This document shows positions 43,301 to 53,944 of a stretch of DNA of 64,000 nt, piece by piece (positions within the stretch are counted from its first letter, which is position 1; each line of letters begins with the position of its first letter). The position numbers were made by a program, and so were the translations under genes. The notes under the pieces are model-generated. The model was not told the DNA's origin, did not search any database, and worked only from the letters and a program-made list of their open reading frames with translations. The DNA is from Patellaria atrata CBS 101060 (lineage: Eukaryota; Ascomycota; Dothideomycetes; Patellariales; Patellariaceae), in assembly GCA_010093705.1 (NCBI GenBank), contig MU006102.1:128123-192122 (forward strand), in the 5' to 3' direction.

Positions 43301-44689
43301 ACTCTCGATAGTCACCTTCGTGATGCTAGACACCTTCAGATCATGGCTCCTATCCAACCCAAGACGCGGGAGAACGTGATGCATGCAGCAGGCCGAACTG
43401 CGGCCAAGTTGAAATGGATCAGGATAGAAATCTGGCGTATGAAATGCCATCGAGATATTTTGGCCAAGGATCTTGAAGACGAGAAAGTCAATGCTGCTGC
43501 TACCGCAGCTAAGATTCAAGAAGTAACTGCACCAGCCGAGCCGACTCCTCCGCATAAAGCGCATAGGAACAGTGCCCTCGCACGTCTCAATTCGAAGGCC
43601 AGTTTGATCTTAGGTGGACAAAAGAGTCCTCAATCGCCGACGTATTCTATGCGCCCTGGTACAAAGTCATCCCAAAACACCGATTTTGGTGAGGACGCTT
43701 TCAAGACACCCCCCGAAGGGTCTCGTCAATCGAGCCCAGCGAATCCTCAAAATGGATGGGAGCTACCTCCTTTATCGATCCATTCCTCTAATGGGCGCAG
43801 AGCTTCGACTTCGAGTTTACCAAGTGTATCAGCTCGACAACCTCCCCTTGACCGACGCGCCTCTGTCGCTAGTATCAAAGAGCAATCAGCTACATCGCTT
43901 CCACGACCAGAAACTCCTTCACGCTATTCTACACCAACGGAGCAACTGGAACAACCACTCACCCCTCAAACACCCAAAGACCAGACTCCTGTTACAGATG
44001 GACGGCCAGAGACACCCAGCGAGTCTGACATTGACCCAACACTGGCACCAGGAAGTCCGGACTCTCGGAGCAAAGCTCGACGTAGCCTACATCGTACTCT
44101 CAGGGATTCTCAAGGTAGCCATCACCGCCGTAGCAAACATGGGAACACGTCCATGTCCAGCACTGCCACCGAAGATACCGACAATCAAGGTTTGCAAGGC
44201 TTACCAAGAGCTAGCGGGAAGATCACAGTTCATGGTAAGAAAGCATCAGTTATCACCTTTGGATCAGAGTGGCAAAATATGTCCGCAGAAGAGCGTCTTA
44301 AGACGCGCCGGCCAACGTACGACAGTGAATCTCGGCTTTCCGTGCCGCTGGTCACTGACGAAGAACTAAGCCATGAGCCTCAAAGATCTGCCTCAATCGC
44401 GAGTGAAAGCACTGCTACTGCACGCAGTATAAGAAGTTCGAGGGGTGGTCCACCTAGTAGCAAAGGTCCAGCTACTGATGATGACGATAACTTCCCTTCC
44501 ATTACTTCTCAACGTCAAGTCTCCTCTTCAACTGTCAGACCCTTCAAAGTAGCTCCTGAAATCCAGGATGATGATCAGGACTCTGCGGATAAGGACGGTT
44601 TGAAAGAACCCATCGAAGAAGAACCCACCGAGGGTTCCGACGACCCAGACGCGGCCAAGACCCGATTGCCTCACGCCGCTACTACCTGA
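40329..44689 (+). CDS. Arf guanine-nucleotide exchange factor with Sec7 and PH domains (Syt1-like)
   Basis: Exons 40329-40686, 40749-42053 and 42102-44689 give 1416 residues. The first about 450 residues are disordered and rich in Ser, Arg and Pro. The Sec7 domain follows: LERLEEHIVRSMVASILAKH, then ELPKETQQIDRVLEGFADRY with the catalytic Glu (about residue 528), then HAYFITFSLVLLQSDTFN after an intron that interrupts the domain. A PH-like domain contains GILWRKDTKRKTARSPWQEW and DAEMNDWLGRFNYTAAFE. A coiled coil and a long disordered tail complete it. Related yeast Syt1 activates Arf/Arl GTPases on Golgi membranes. The C-terminal end is uncertain because a coding-like segment lies 100 bp downstream. 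Confidence 0.85.
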
Positions 44690-44789
44690 TTTTCTTTATG
44701 TACCTTACTTTTCCTTTTACGATTCCAAAAGTCCTTTCATTTGCCATTTTCTGTAAGCGTAGCGAGTATCCCATTTACAGTGTTCAGCA

Positions 44790-45058
44790 GGTTCGAGCGG
44801 TTCGGATGATGATTCTATCGTCGATGCAGAAGTTGTTGTCGAGGATGGCGTTCAGGGGCGCATTTCGGACGGAGGTTATCCATTTCGAAGCGAGGACCCG
44901 GATGGAGATTTTATCTATTTGATGAACGAGTATAGGTTCGTCCACCATGTGAATCAGCGGGCGGTGGTCCCAGCCTTTATGGTTCGCAACGGACAAGCGT
45001 CTTTGATTTTCGTTGATGATGACGAGAGCTTCATTGGGATGTATAATAATTACAACTA
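44790..45058 (+). other. Acidic coding-like segment, possible 3' exon
   Basis: One frame is open and strongly protein-like up to a TAA at 45056-45058. It starts GSSGSDDDSIVDAEVVVEDG, continues through FIYLMNEYRFVHHVNQRAVV and ends VDDDESFIGMYNNYN. There is no upstream ATG in frame. A closed codon lies near 44758, and acceptor-like TTACAG and CAGCAG lie just before it, so it looks like a terminal exon. The nearest candidate is the Sec7 gene, but I found no good donor before its stop at 44689. An assembly error, an unusual donor or a remnant gene are alternatives. Confidence 0.45.
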
Positions 45059-45483
45059 ATGGCGCGTGATATGATGAGGTTGCTGCGATGGAAAGCTATT
45101 CTGGCTTATCCGACCAGCATCTCGGTAGATTTGTTGACGCATATGTAGTCAATCAAATCCTCTAAAACATGCCCCTGATTCCCAAGAGCTGTGATATCAT
45201 TGAATTATCTGGTTGATGCATACCTTACCTGAATCTTTTCACGGGACATAAACTAGCTGAATAAATCACTGAGACTCAGATATGTAAGGTGGGGGGATAT
45301 TAACAAGGAATGTCAGGGGGTTCATCCTGGTGCATAGGGTAAGCTAGCGTAGATCATCGCAGCTCTAAACCGACCGCAACCTCCGCAATATCCCAAAACA
45401 TATGAAATTAGGAAACACACACAGCAACATAACTGTTCGATTTCAACCCGTCTCTCACAGAAGCAACCAAACCACCCGCAACC
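45059..45483. other. Intergenic region upstream of twinfilin
   Basis: Probable twinfilin promoter and leader; no gene seen. Confidence 0.5.
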
Positions 45484-46672
45484 ATGCAATCGGGCATATC
45501 AGGTATTCTCCCCTCCACCGCCCTCCCACCAGTTAACTCATCCCACTAACACCCTCCCCAGCTTCCCAAGAGCTCCAAGATGCATTCAACGCCCTCCTTA
45601 CCGACCCCTCATCGCGAGGCCTCACAGCAACGATCCAATCCGAATCCATAGTCCCTCTCTCCACCATCCCCTCCAGCGGCCCTTTCCACACCGACCTCGC
45701 AGCTCTGCAACCCCTCCTCAAAGACACCCAAGCCCTCTACATCCTCCTCCGACGGGACCCCGACAGCAGCGCCACAAACGTCGACGGGAGCCCTGTCCCT
45801 TCCTTCATCGCGGTCACATACGTCCCTGACGCCGCCCCAGTGCGGCAGAAGACTCTTGTTGCGTCCACGCGGCTCACGTTGACGAGGGAGCTGGGCTCGG
45901 AGTGGTTCGCTGAGAGCTTGTTTGTGACTGATAGGGAGGAGCTGGGGGAGGAGGGGTGGAGGAGATATGAGGGCCATGAGGCGGCGGAGAAACCGTTGAG
46001 TAGGGAGGAGAGGGACCTCGAGGGGATCAGGGAGGCGGAGGCGAGGGAGAGTGGGGGGACGACGGGGAAGAGGGGACATGCGGCCGGGGTGGTTACGAGG
46101 TTTGAGGAGGGCGTTGGGGGGACGTTGAGGGGGTTAAGGGATGGGAGCGAGGGGAATTTGGTGCAGTTGGTGAGTTTGACCGTGGGAAGTGGGAAGGGGG
46201 ATGGGCTAACGGCTGCAGAAATTCGATGTTGCATCCGAAACGGTCCATGTGGCTTCTATTGATACTGTTGACACTGCGGGTCTTGCTACGACTATTTCCG
46301 CGTCTGCGCCAAGGTATTCGTTTTACAGGCATGTTTATGGCTCTGAAACTGCTATCATGTTCATCTATACGTGCCCTACGGCGTCGAAGATCAAGGAAAG
46401 GATGTTGTATGCGTCTGGAAGGGCTATAGCTATCAGTACTGCGGAGAAAGAAGGGGGTTTCACGGTTGCGAAGAAGGTATGTTGAATTTCTCTTATTTTG
46501 ATTTCAAACTACTGGGGGAGAGGGAGATAGGTAGGATAGTGCTAATGGCTGACAGCTTGAGGCGTCGAATCCGGACGAAGTTACCGCGGATCTGATTGAG
46601 GAGGAATTCGCGCCGAAGCAGGAGGTGAGTAAAGCGGCGTTTTCGAGACCGAAGAGGCCAGGAAGGCGGTAA
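45484..46672 (+). CDS. TWF1: Twinfilin, actin-monomer binding protein
   Basis: Exons 45484-45502, 45562-46169, 46219-46476 and 46556-46672 give 333 residues, the normal size. Two ADF-homology domains are visible. The first starts MQSGISASQELQDAFNALL and includes VRQKTLVASTRLTLTRELG. The second includes YSFYRHVYGSETAIMFIYTC and SKIKERMLYASGRAIAI, the long actin-binding helix. The tail ends basic (AFSRPKRPGRR), as in twinfilins, where it binds capping protein. Twinfilin sequesters ADP-actin monomers and promotes filament-end depolymerisation at cortical patches. Donors are GTATTC, GTGAGT and GTATGT. Confidence 0.9.
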
Positions 46673-47332
46673 AAGATCTTCCTTTAGGGTTTGGTTTGCT
46701 TGCGATAGAATAAAGGAGTACGAAAGCCAGCTTCGACTTATGATTATGAAGTGTAAAATGGGTACAAAACTCTGAGTACTAGTAGATAGGAAGATTACAT
46801 GAACAAGTATCATCACCTTCCATAAGCTACTATCGAAATAAACAATACCTCACTATCTATTAGGAGAACGAGTCCGCCAGCCATCGTTTTCAATTTATAG
46901 AAGACTCTTGAATACTAAAGATAGGCTTTGATTATAGCTTATACTCTTATTGAGCTTGGGTTAAGAAATCTACAAGCACGGCTTGAAGTTCGCTAACGAA
47001 AGTTCATATACTCTTAGGTATGGTACCTTATCGCTGCCGTTAGCCAGGTTAATTTTAAGGGTTAAAATACCTTAAAGCTAATTTAGAATGACTAAAATAA
47101 TAAATAATATAACGTGGGACACCTTGGGTAGTAACAAAAACCAAGATAGTGAATTTAAAGATGATTTCTTCTCGGCTACGATAGTTCTAGTTCTATAAAA
47201 CTACCTTACGGCCACGCATTTCGCACTTCACTGTGCATAATTTTCCATCCAAGAAACCTTTGCACCTCGACACATTACTCCGCCCAATGTTCGAATCGAA
47301 ACGCCCTAATCTAAGGTACTTTTTAATGGATC
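46673..47332. other. Intergenic region with an AT-rich tract
   Basis: Twinfilin 3' UTR followed by an AT-rich tract at about 47040-47115, rich in TAATA and TTAAA. This is the type of sequence seen in RIP-decayed regions and marks the edge of the decayed island. No gene seen. Confidence 0.5.
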
Positions 47333-48232
47333 TTATTTGCAAGCTACCTGCCGCAGTTGTGGTACTGGAACCGGAACATGCTGAACGGATGTTTCGACCT
47401 CTTCGCCGCGCTGTTTAAACCGGCGGTATACCTCTTCGCAGAATCCTCTCTTTTCTTGAAACTCTTCGTCTGTCATCCTTTCAGTGGCGTCAGGTTCCAA
47501 ACCACCAAAGGTGCTTTCGACGTGTCTAGAGAGGTCCGCCATTAATTCGAACTTTCCTTGCTAACAGCCATGAATGACTTGGTCTACCGGTTCATCATGA
47601 TCCATAACGGGATAATCTTTTCTTATGAAATGGGTCACCATCTCCCAACCTGGGAATTTGTCGTCGACCTCCGTCCCTCTTGTGATGTACCAGAAGATCG
47701 AGCCCAATGCGAGCTGCTCGATACCTGGTCCAGCCATACCATATTGCCCTACTACCGTGGCCCCATGGCATTGTGTTGTGTATGGTTCTCCGCCTACATC
47801 GACACGCTCCCCAAAACGAAGTACATGATCAAGGTCGGTTAATTTGAGTTGGTTTTTATCATTGACGAGGATGTTACGAGAATTGATATCACCGTGAGCG
47901 AAGCCTATGGATTCAATGAGCGCAGTTGCTTTGCAGAGCCGCTGGATCCACTCATGAATCGATCGCGAGATATCCTTCATTTACATTCTCTACCAAAGGT
48001 TTTGCTCGTGTAGTGGCATGAAAGTTATACCAGGACAGAGGAAGAAGGTCTCGATAAGATATGAGTGCTCTCGACGCTCCTGAAGAAGCTTGAAAATGGA
48101 CTGTTCACTTTCGACATGATCGCTTTGAAGTCTGAGTGAAACTTTGGCAGCAACTGTACCATCGACCGAGATAATCACAGAATCTCCTCCGAGTGTGACT
48201 ATTTCAAAATCAGAATAACTCTTCAGCAGATT
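47333..48232 (-). pseudogene. Protein-kinase-like pseudogene with three in-frame stops
   Basis: One frame runs from an acceptor (TTTAG) at 48233 down to a TAA at 47333, broken only by stops at 47990-47992 (TAG), 47981-47983 (TAA) and 47561-47563 (TAG). The remaining protein has the fungal kinase-like pattern. It begins NLLKSYSDFEIVTLGGDSVI with a VAAKVSLRL Lys-strand. It then has GFAHGDINSRNILVN (catalytic-loop HxDxxxxN), KLTDLDHVLRFG in the DFG place, and GPGIEQLALGSIFWYITRG. After the last stop it continues QGKFELMADLSRHVESTFG. The context of the stops suggests original Gln, Gln and Trp codons, all explained by C:G to T:A changes. No frameshift is needed. The first exon was not found. Confidence 0.75.
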
Positions 48233-48549
48233 CTAAATGTTATGGTTAAGCCCCTGCCTTGACTGGGTTGGAACGATGGTTTGTGAAAAGTTCAACAGCG
48301 TCACAGAATAATTTGTATGTCCAACCATACACCATGGTCGTTAGTGTTGTGTGTATTACACTGATTGTGATTTCGAAGACAACAAAAGCACAAAAGGCGA
48401 CAGTTCACAGTTTATATAGTAGTTCTACACAAAGGGCGATGATCCGTGCACCTAATGGAACACCCTACAGGACAGCTTTGCAGCACAACAGGAACATGAG
48501 ACATTTAGCATTCCATTCGCTCTTTCAAGATAATCCGGCCCAAGTCCAA
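48233..48549. other. Spacer between two pseudogenes
   Basis: About 320 bp. It may include the lost first exon of the kinase-like pseudogene. Nothing else is recognisable. Confidence 0.4.
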
Positions 48550-49011
48550 ATGAATATACTCACCCCTGGTTTTGACTTGGTTTTGAGCCTGTTATTGCTG
48601 AGCCTGCTGTTGTTGAACCTTCTGTTGTTGCAACAGCAGTTAGGCTTGCAGTTGAGCCTGTAGTCGAGCATGAGCGATCCATTCCCCATTATTCCAGACC
48701 CAAGTACCACTCCTAATACAATAATCACACGGGTCCCTTCTGGTCGTACTCCCCAGATGAATGATCTGGACAACACCTCTCGTTCGACACGGATTTTCCC
48801 GGCAGTTTATGAGAACCTGTTGATGACTCTCAGGCACATCATGCCCGCAAAACATCTTGACTGGTACAATGTTCATTTGGCACATCTTGCTATAAGCTTG
48901 GGAAATACAATACTCTTCTCTCGTTACCTCATGTTCGAGACGTACAGCTGTAATATGAAGTTCTATCCGGCCATAGTCAGTCAACTCACTATCCAAAAGC
49001 GGGAATGGGGG
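48550..49011 (-). pseudogene. Decayed gene for a Cys-containing protein with Gln-rich tail
   Basis: The longest open piece (48996-48640) encodes a protein-like sequence with IVPVKMFCGHDVPESHQQVL, NCRENPCRTRGVVQIIHLGS and DPCDYCIRSGTWVWNNGEW, about seven Cys in all, then HARLQAQLQA. The same frame continues into a Gln-rich tail (LLLQQQKVQQQQAQQ) and QAQNQVKTRG before a GTGAGT donor. It is broken by TAA at 48640-48642 and 48592-48594, both where CAA is expected. A third in-frame TAA at 49012-49014 closes the 5' end, and no ATG start is seen. The family is an uncharacterised fungal one that I cannot name. Confidence 0.55.
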
Positions 49012-50608
49012 TTAATCCGAGGTTACGGACCTCGAAATTGAGCACAATGCTGTATTTTCGCGAACGCTTGTTGAAGTTCACTTTACAAGAGTTGTATAAA
49101 GGGAGGTCAAACTGGTAGACTTATATACCTTGCCACCATGAGTCTCCCGTCGCACAACATACAAGTTGCTATGACCAGAAACTAGATAACCAGATCGCTT
49201 TATTGGGAGACATTCACTTCAGAAACCATTCCATTTCCCGCAAGATGAGCCCGACTGCAGAGGTTATTCGAAGACGTACCTCATCGATCAAAGCTGGGGG
49301 AGTACAAAAGTTTTGAAAGAGTTCGTTCACACATATGTGAACAAGACATAGAAACGAATGACTCAGGACGCTCCGTCTTGTGAGCTGCTACTAGTTATCG
49401 AGCCCTCAACGGGGCATTAGGATTATGCAACCACGAACACAACACCGCAATTACCAGCATCTCGATCGGGAAGACGTTCGAGTAGCATTCCTAAAGGCCA
49501 AAACATGTGATTGCGTACCGCTTTCGTGCAGATTAGTGACGTTAGTGTTGTTGCACGAGGAACGATACAACTCATAAAGCTTATGGCCGGCCGCCCACCG
49601 TCTTATGAGCTATCACTGGTTGCCGAACCCTTGACGGGGCGTCAATTTTATGGAACGATGAAAACAGCAAGGAAGAACATCCCCCGTTCGATCGGGTAGA
49701 TGCACGAATAGCATTTCAACTTCACCAACCCGGAACGAAACACGTGACTTCGTGCTGCTTTCGTGCGGTTCAGCCTCGGGCTTCTTGAGGACGGCGAGGT
49801 TAAGGTGTGGTTGTACTGTACGAGGAGAGGGTCACGGATCCATGGCCTTTATGACCGACGCCAAACCGCCTTTTGAATCGCTACTGGGATTCGAGCTCTG
49901 GACGGGGCCTTAGTTTTAGGAGATCACGAAAACAAGAAGGCAGCAACGGGCAACCCGATCGGACGGATGCACGAAAAGTATTTCTACAATCACCATCCCC
50001 GGCGGAGCACGTGACTAGTCCTCCTTTTGTACGGCTCAGCCTTGCGGTCTTGAGGTCGGCGAGGTGGAGATGTCGTTCCACCAGGAGAGTGGATGTCGTA
50101 TGATTCCTTTCAGAAAGGTGAGAGGACAGGGATCCGGGAGATCCAAGAGCACAAAGTATTGCCCAATGTCTGTTTGAAGCTCAAGAGAACCGGTGGAGGC
50201 CCAGGATCCGCGCTGGATAGAGAGAATTTTTGGCCCCGAACATTGTAGATCTTGTCAGTTGGGAATATACCAATCGGATACGACGGCTACCAGATTTGAA
50301 TTTTGCAAATACATCCCTCTTCCGCCACTACCGGCGTACACCTGCTATACAGTACACATTACGGCATAGTATCAGATATGACTCTTTTCCGGGCTTTAAT
50401 TAGTTCATATGAGCGGGTCACATCCTTTCCGCCTTTCTTTCCATCCTAAGTGTACAGTAAAGAGGAAGCTTCCAGACAAAGAAAAATATAAATTCGCCAT
50501 CTACATGTTATTCCCAAGAATTGAAAAGCCCACGGGCCTACACCCGACCTCTCTTCCCATCAAACCTCCTTCCATCTCTTCCCATTCCACCTTCCCCTTT
50601 TCCCATAA
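49012..50608. other. Non-coding decayed region
   Basis: About 1.6 kb with no intact gene. It contains the three-copy tandem repeat at about 49350-50110. The right end is 3' flank of the sedolisin gene and includes GTACAG words near 50358 and 50451. Confidence 0.5.
49350..50110 (+). repeat. Three diverged tandem repeats of about 225-270 bp
   Basis: Shared landmarks occur in order in each copy. TGAGCTNNNACTNGTT and ACGGGGC lie near 49380, 49605 and 49880. GATCGG then CGAATAGCATT-like sequence lies near 49464, 49689 and 49957. GTGA then GCTTTCGTGCGG-like sequence lies near 49508, 49744 and 50008. Landmark spacing is about 226 bp from copy 1 to 2 and 267 bp from copy 2 to 3. Boundaries are approximate. 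No protein is evident in any frame. Confidence 0.7.
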
Positions 50609-52830
50609 TCACATAGCTTCCACAACTGCCCTCAGCTTCCCAAAATCCGGCGTCCCCCACCCGGTAACAGGATCCCACCCTACGGTGCCATTCCACCACG
50701 CCCCCGGGATAATCGCACCGCCCGGGACCGGCTGTCCGGTCTGGTAATTCACACCGTTACACCCGCCTGCTCTTCCGCCTGTAATATCGTTCAGAACTTT
50801 GTATCCGCTAGAGTAGAGCCACGGGTTGATGAAGCCGAGGGCTGGTTTGCCGAGTTTGAAGCGCGCGTCGTTCAGGAGGGCGATGATGGCGGCGACGACG
50901 GGACTGTGGAAAAGGGGGTGAGTGTGTAAGCTCTGAATAGACGGTGGGGGGTGGTATGATGAGAACTTACGCAGCGGCACTTGTCCCACCGGTCCCACGG
51001 CGAGCGCCGTTGTTGTAGTATACGTATCTATCGTTCTATCAGCTCTCCGTATTTCAAACTAAATATGGGGCCGGACTTCACTCACGGTGGTCCCAGCGAA
51101 TGCGCTGAGATATCTGGGAACCCGCGTCCGCCGGTCAGATTCGCATATTGGGAGTAGTAACGAAGGGTCTCGTTGGTAACCTGCGTGTTCAGGTAGGTTT
51201 CTACAGCTGCGTCTTGGTAGGGGGGACGGGGGAAATAGTTCGAGAAACCGCCGGAAGAGCCTTCCCAGGCGACTTCGGGGTTAACGCTGTATGATATTAG
51301 TGGGATGAGCGACTCGGTAGGGGAAGGAACGGGGAAAGAAGGACTACGCTTGTGTGCCGCCGATGCTGAGGATGTAGGGGCATGTGGCGGGGAAGATGGG
51401 GTTGAATTCTGGAGCGTTGCTGCCGTCATTCTTACGGCAACTCGAACCGACGCCTATCCCGTTGTAAGTCTACTGGTTCTCTCGTCGAAGTAGAAATTGA
51501 GGTTGTGAACGGGGTGGTATACCTATATCTCCTGAAGACTCGAGTATGGTAATTCCTCGCATGCCCATCATCGCGATCATATCACAGGTTCGTCGTGCGT
51601 AGTTCTCTGGGACGGACTAAACACGTACAATTAGAAAAGGTGCAAGAAATATCTAGACTAAGGGCTCCCTTACGTCTTCCCACTCCCCATAAGAGTTTGA
51701 GATGACTTGCGGCAACTCGGAGTTCTCCAAAGAGAGAAGATATGTGTAATACGGTACATACGGCTCGTTATAGTTATCCGCCGGCGTCGGTTGATCCAGG
51801 TTCGGGATGAACGGTCTGTTTTAATAAGCAACCGATGAACGAAAAGGGGCATGAAACAAAAAGACAGATATAAGAGAAGGAAAAAGGCTCACGGGGACCC
51901 TCCGGTCGAATACTCAGTAACATCCAGCCCCGCCGCAACCGCAATGATAAACTGCACATCCAGATTCGGCTCCCCATGATCCGTCGCCGCGCTCTGATCG
52001 TTCGTCCCGTTCGCGATACTCACGACGCTGAAGTTCTGCATCGGCAGGTCGAACTCCCGCTCGTAGAGCGCGAGGTCGGCGTACGAAGCGGACAGGTTCA
52101 GGAAGGATCCGAAGCCAATCCGGCTGCTCGAGTTCAGCGACGGCGTGTACGAGATGTTGTACATGGCTTTCAGACACACGGGCGTGATGGAGGAACTGCA
52201 CGAGGCCGGGATCGCGGATTGCCGTTTCGTCGGGGCCATAACCTCCCGGTCGGCGTTAGCGACCACGTGGGGAAGCACGCGCGTGGGCGCGAACGCCGCC
52301 GTGCGCCCGAAGTACGTCGTCGGCGTTACGAGTTGGATGTGCGCTCGCACCTCTTCGGGCAAGGAGTACGCGGTCGTGCGCAGCTTGGTCGTGCCGTCGA
52401 GGGTGAAGTAGGCGAATGAGGTGTCGAGGAGGGCGTTCGCGACGCCAACTGACGTCGCGAAATTGACCCAGTGGCCGTCGCTGGAGATGGCGGTGATGCC
52501 GTGGTGCGCGAGCCAGGATATTACAGATTCTTCGGCAGCGGGGGAGGCGCGGAAGAAGGAGTGAGTTTCGGAGCGGGTGAGGTGGTGGCCGTAGGTCGGG
52601 GACGAGGGGGAGGAGATGGAGAGGAGTTTGGATTCGAGCTGGTCGAGGTTTTGAAGCTGGAGGCCGATCTGGAGCTGGATTGGGGTGTCGTCGCTCGGGG
52701 TATTGGTGTGTCGCCAGCCGGCTGGGACGGAGGCAAGACGTTCGTGGAGAACATGGCGGGAGAGGACGGGGGAGAAGAGAGAAGAGAGGGTGGAAAGAGA
52801 GATGGTGAGGTGGGTGAAGAGGGAAGGCAT
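50609..52830 (-). CDS. Secreted sedolisin (tripeptidyl-peptidase-like, family S53)
   Basis: Seven exons (52830-51893, 51815-51674, 51616-51523, 51453-51348, 51286-51086, 51027-50971, 50903-50609) give 610 residues. A signal peptide (LTISLSTLSSLFSPVLS) precedes an activation prodomain (about residues 30-200), which is common in this family. Catalytic residues are Glu287 and Asp291 in GEPNLDVQFI, the oxyanion Asp in LESSGDIG, and Ser510 in GTGGTSAAAP. The C-terminal calcium-site region is GWDPVTGWGTPDF. Several NxS/T sites suggest N-glycosylation. Sedolisins are acid serine peptidases that release tripeptides outside the cell. All exon joins keep phase. Confidence 0.92.
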
Positions 52831-53944
52831 CTTTGTTACAAGCTATGATCTAGGCTTGATCTATAGGAGGAAAGTTGGGCGAGAGACTCCTCGCCGTCCT
52901 TCAATTGCTAGGAAGGACAAACTAAGAAAATAAGAGAAATACAAAAAGGTATGATGAGGAGCTCAAGCTATATAAAGAGCTTGTGACGGCATGGTTGACA
53001 GGGGGTAGTATATTTCCCTGCAAGCTTCACACGAAACACTTCGATAGCTGCTAGGTACAGAGATGCCTATATTGCGATATCGTATCTTGCAGATCCTACA
53101 ATCACAGTGATAAGGGGGGATTGGGGGGGGCATTGGGGGGCATATGGGGGGGCCTCGTGTGGTACCTGTATGAGTGTTTAAGCATCGTACCATAGTGCTT
53201 GTTACAATGCTTGTTGATGGCTAGGGGCTAGGGTAAGTATCTATATTGCATTTTGTGGGAAAAGGCCAATCGTCGTTGAAGGATTTATATCACCTTCTGA
53301 CCCTAGAGCTAACCCCGCAACCGGGGTGAAGAGGTTGAAAGCAAGACGGGGATAAACGATAATTGAGTCGAGCGTTCTTTATTTCGATGAAGTTGCGCGT
53401 TGATCCGAAGTGAGATGAGATAGATAGTTCTATAATTGATGAGTACAAGTGAAATAGAGGTGCGAAATTATGGCGCTAGTATCGTGTATGCACAGAGAGA
53501 TGATAGAGTGGTCGTTGGAAGATGAGAGTAAGAGTAAGTTACCTATTTTACTTCCCTCTAATATTTTTTAGTGTTCTAATCCTTTTCTTGATCCAGCTGG
53601 AGAATGTTCTCTGACATGACTAGATAACGAACGACGTTGTTTGAGGTAGGAGAGTTTAGAGATGGTGGGGGAGAGGATTTGCATCACTTCATCCCTATAA
53701 CTAGCTTAAATAGGGGTAAGATGGAGTCCAAGAGCCATTGAAAGAATCTTATCATTCTCCCTCATCACTCCCTTCGTGTTTAGCCCGTCGCAGCTGGTCC
53801 CAAATCTTCAACATTTTCGACCGCAACATCTCTATATTTTCCGCGTACGAGATAAGAAATCTAGTGACCATCTAACAAAGAAATAATATCCCATCCCCAA
53901 AAACCAAAAGAATGCTAACTTCCAACCCTCTCCCAACCCCATTT
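52831..53944. other. Intergenic region with G-quadruplex motif
   Basis: Sedolisin promoter side and 3' flank of the Zn2Cys6 gene. Apart from the G-run motif at 53114-53152, I see AT-rich sequence and no gene. Confidence 0.55.
53114..53152 (+). other. Four-run G-quadruplex motif
   Basis: G6-ATT-G8-CATT-G6-CATAT-G7: four long G-runs with loops of 3, 4 and 5 nt on the plus strand. This is a textbook intramolecular quadruplex pattern. It lies about 285 bp upstream of the sedolisin start codon, on its non-template side. Confidence 0.85.

Noticed and set aside
43614-44369. 251-codon plus-strand open frame in another phase
   Set aside because: It overlaps the Sec7 gene's third exon, which is better supported by its PH domain and continuous frame.
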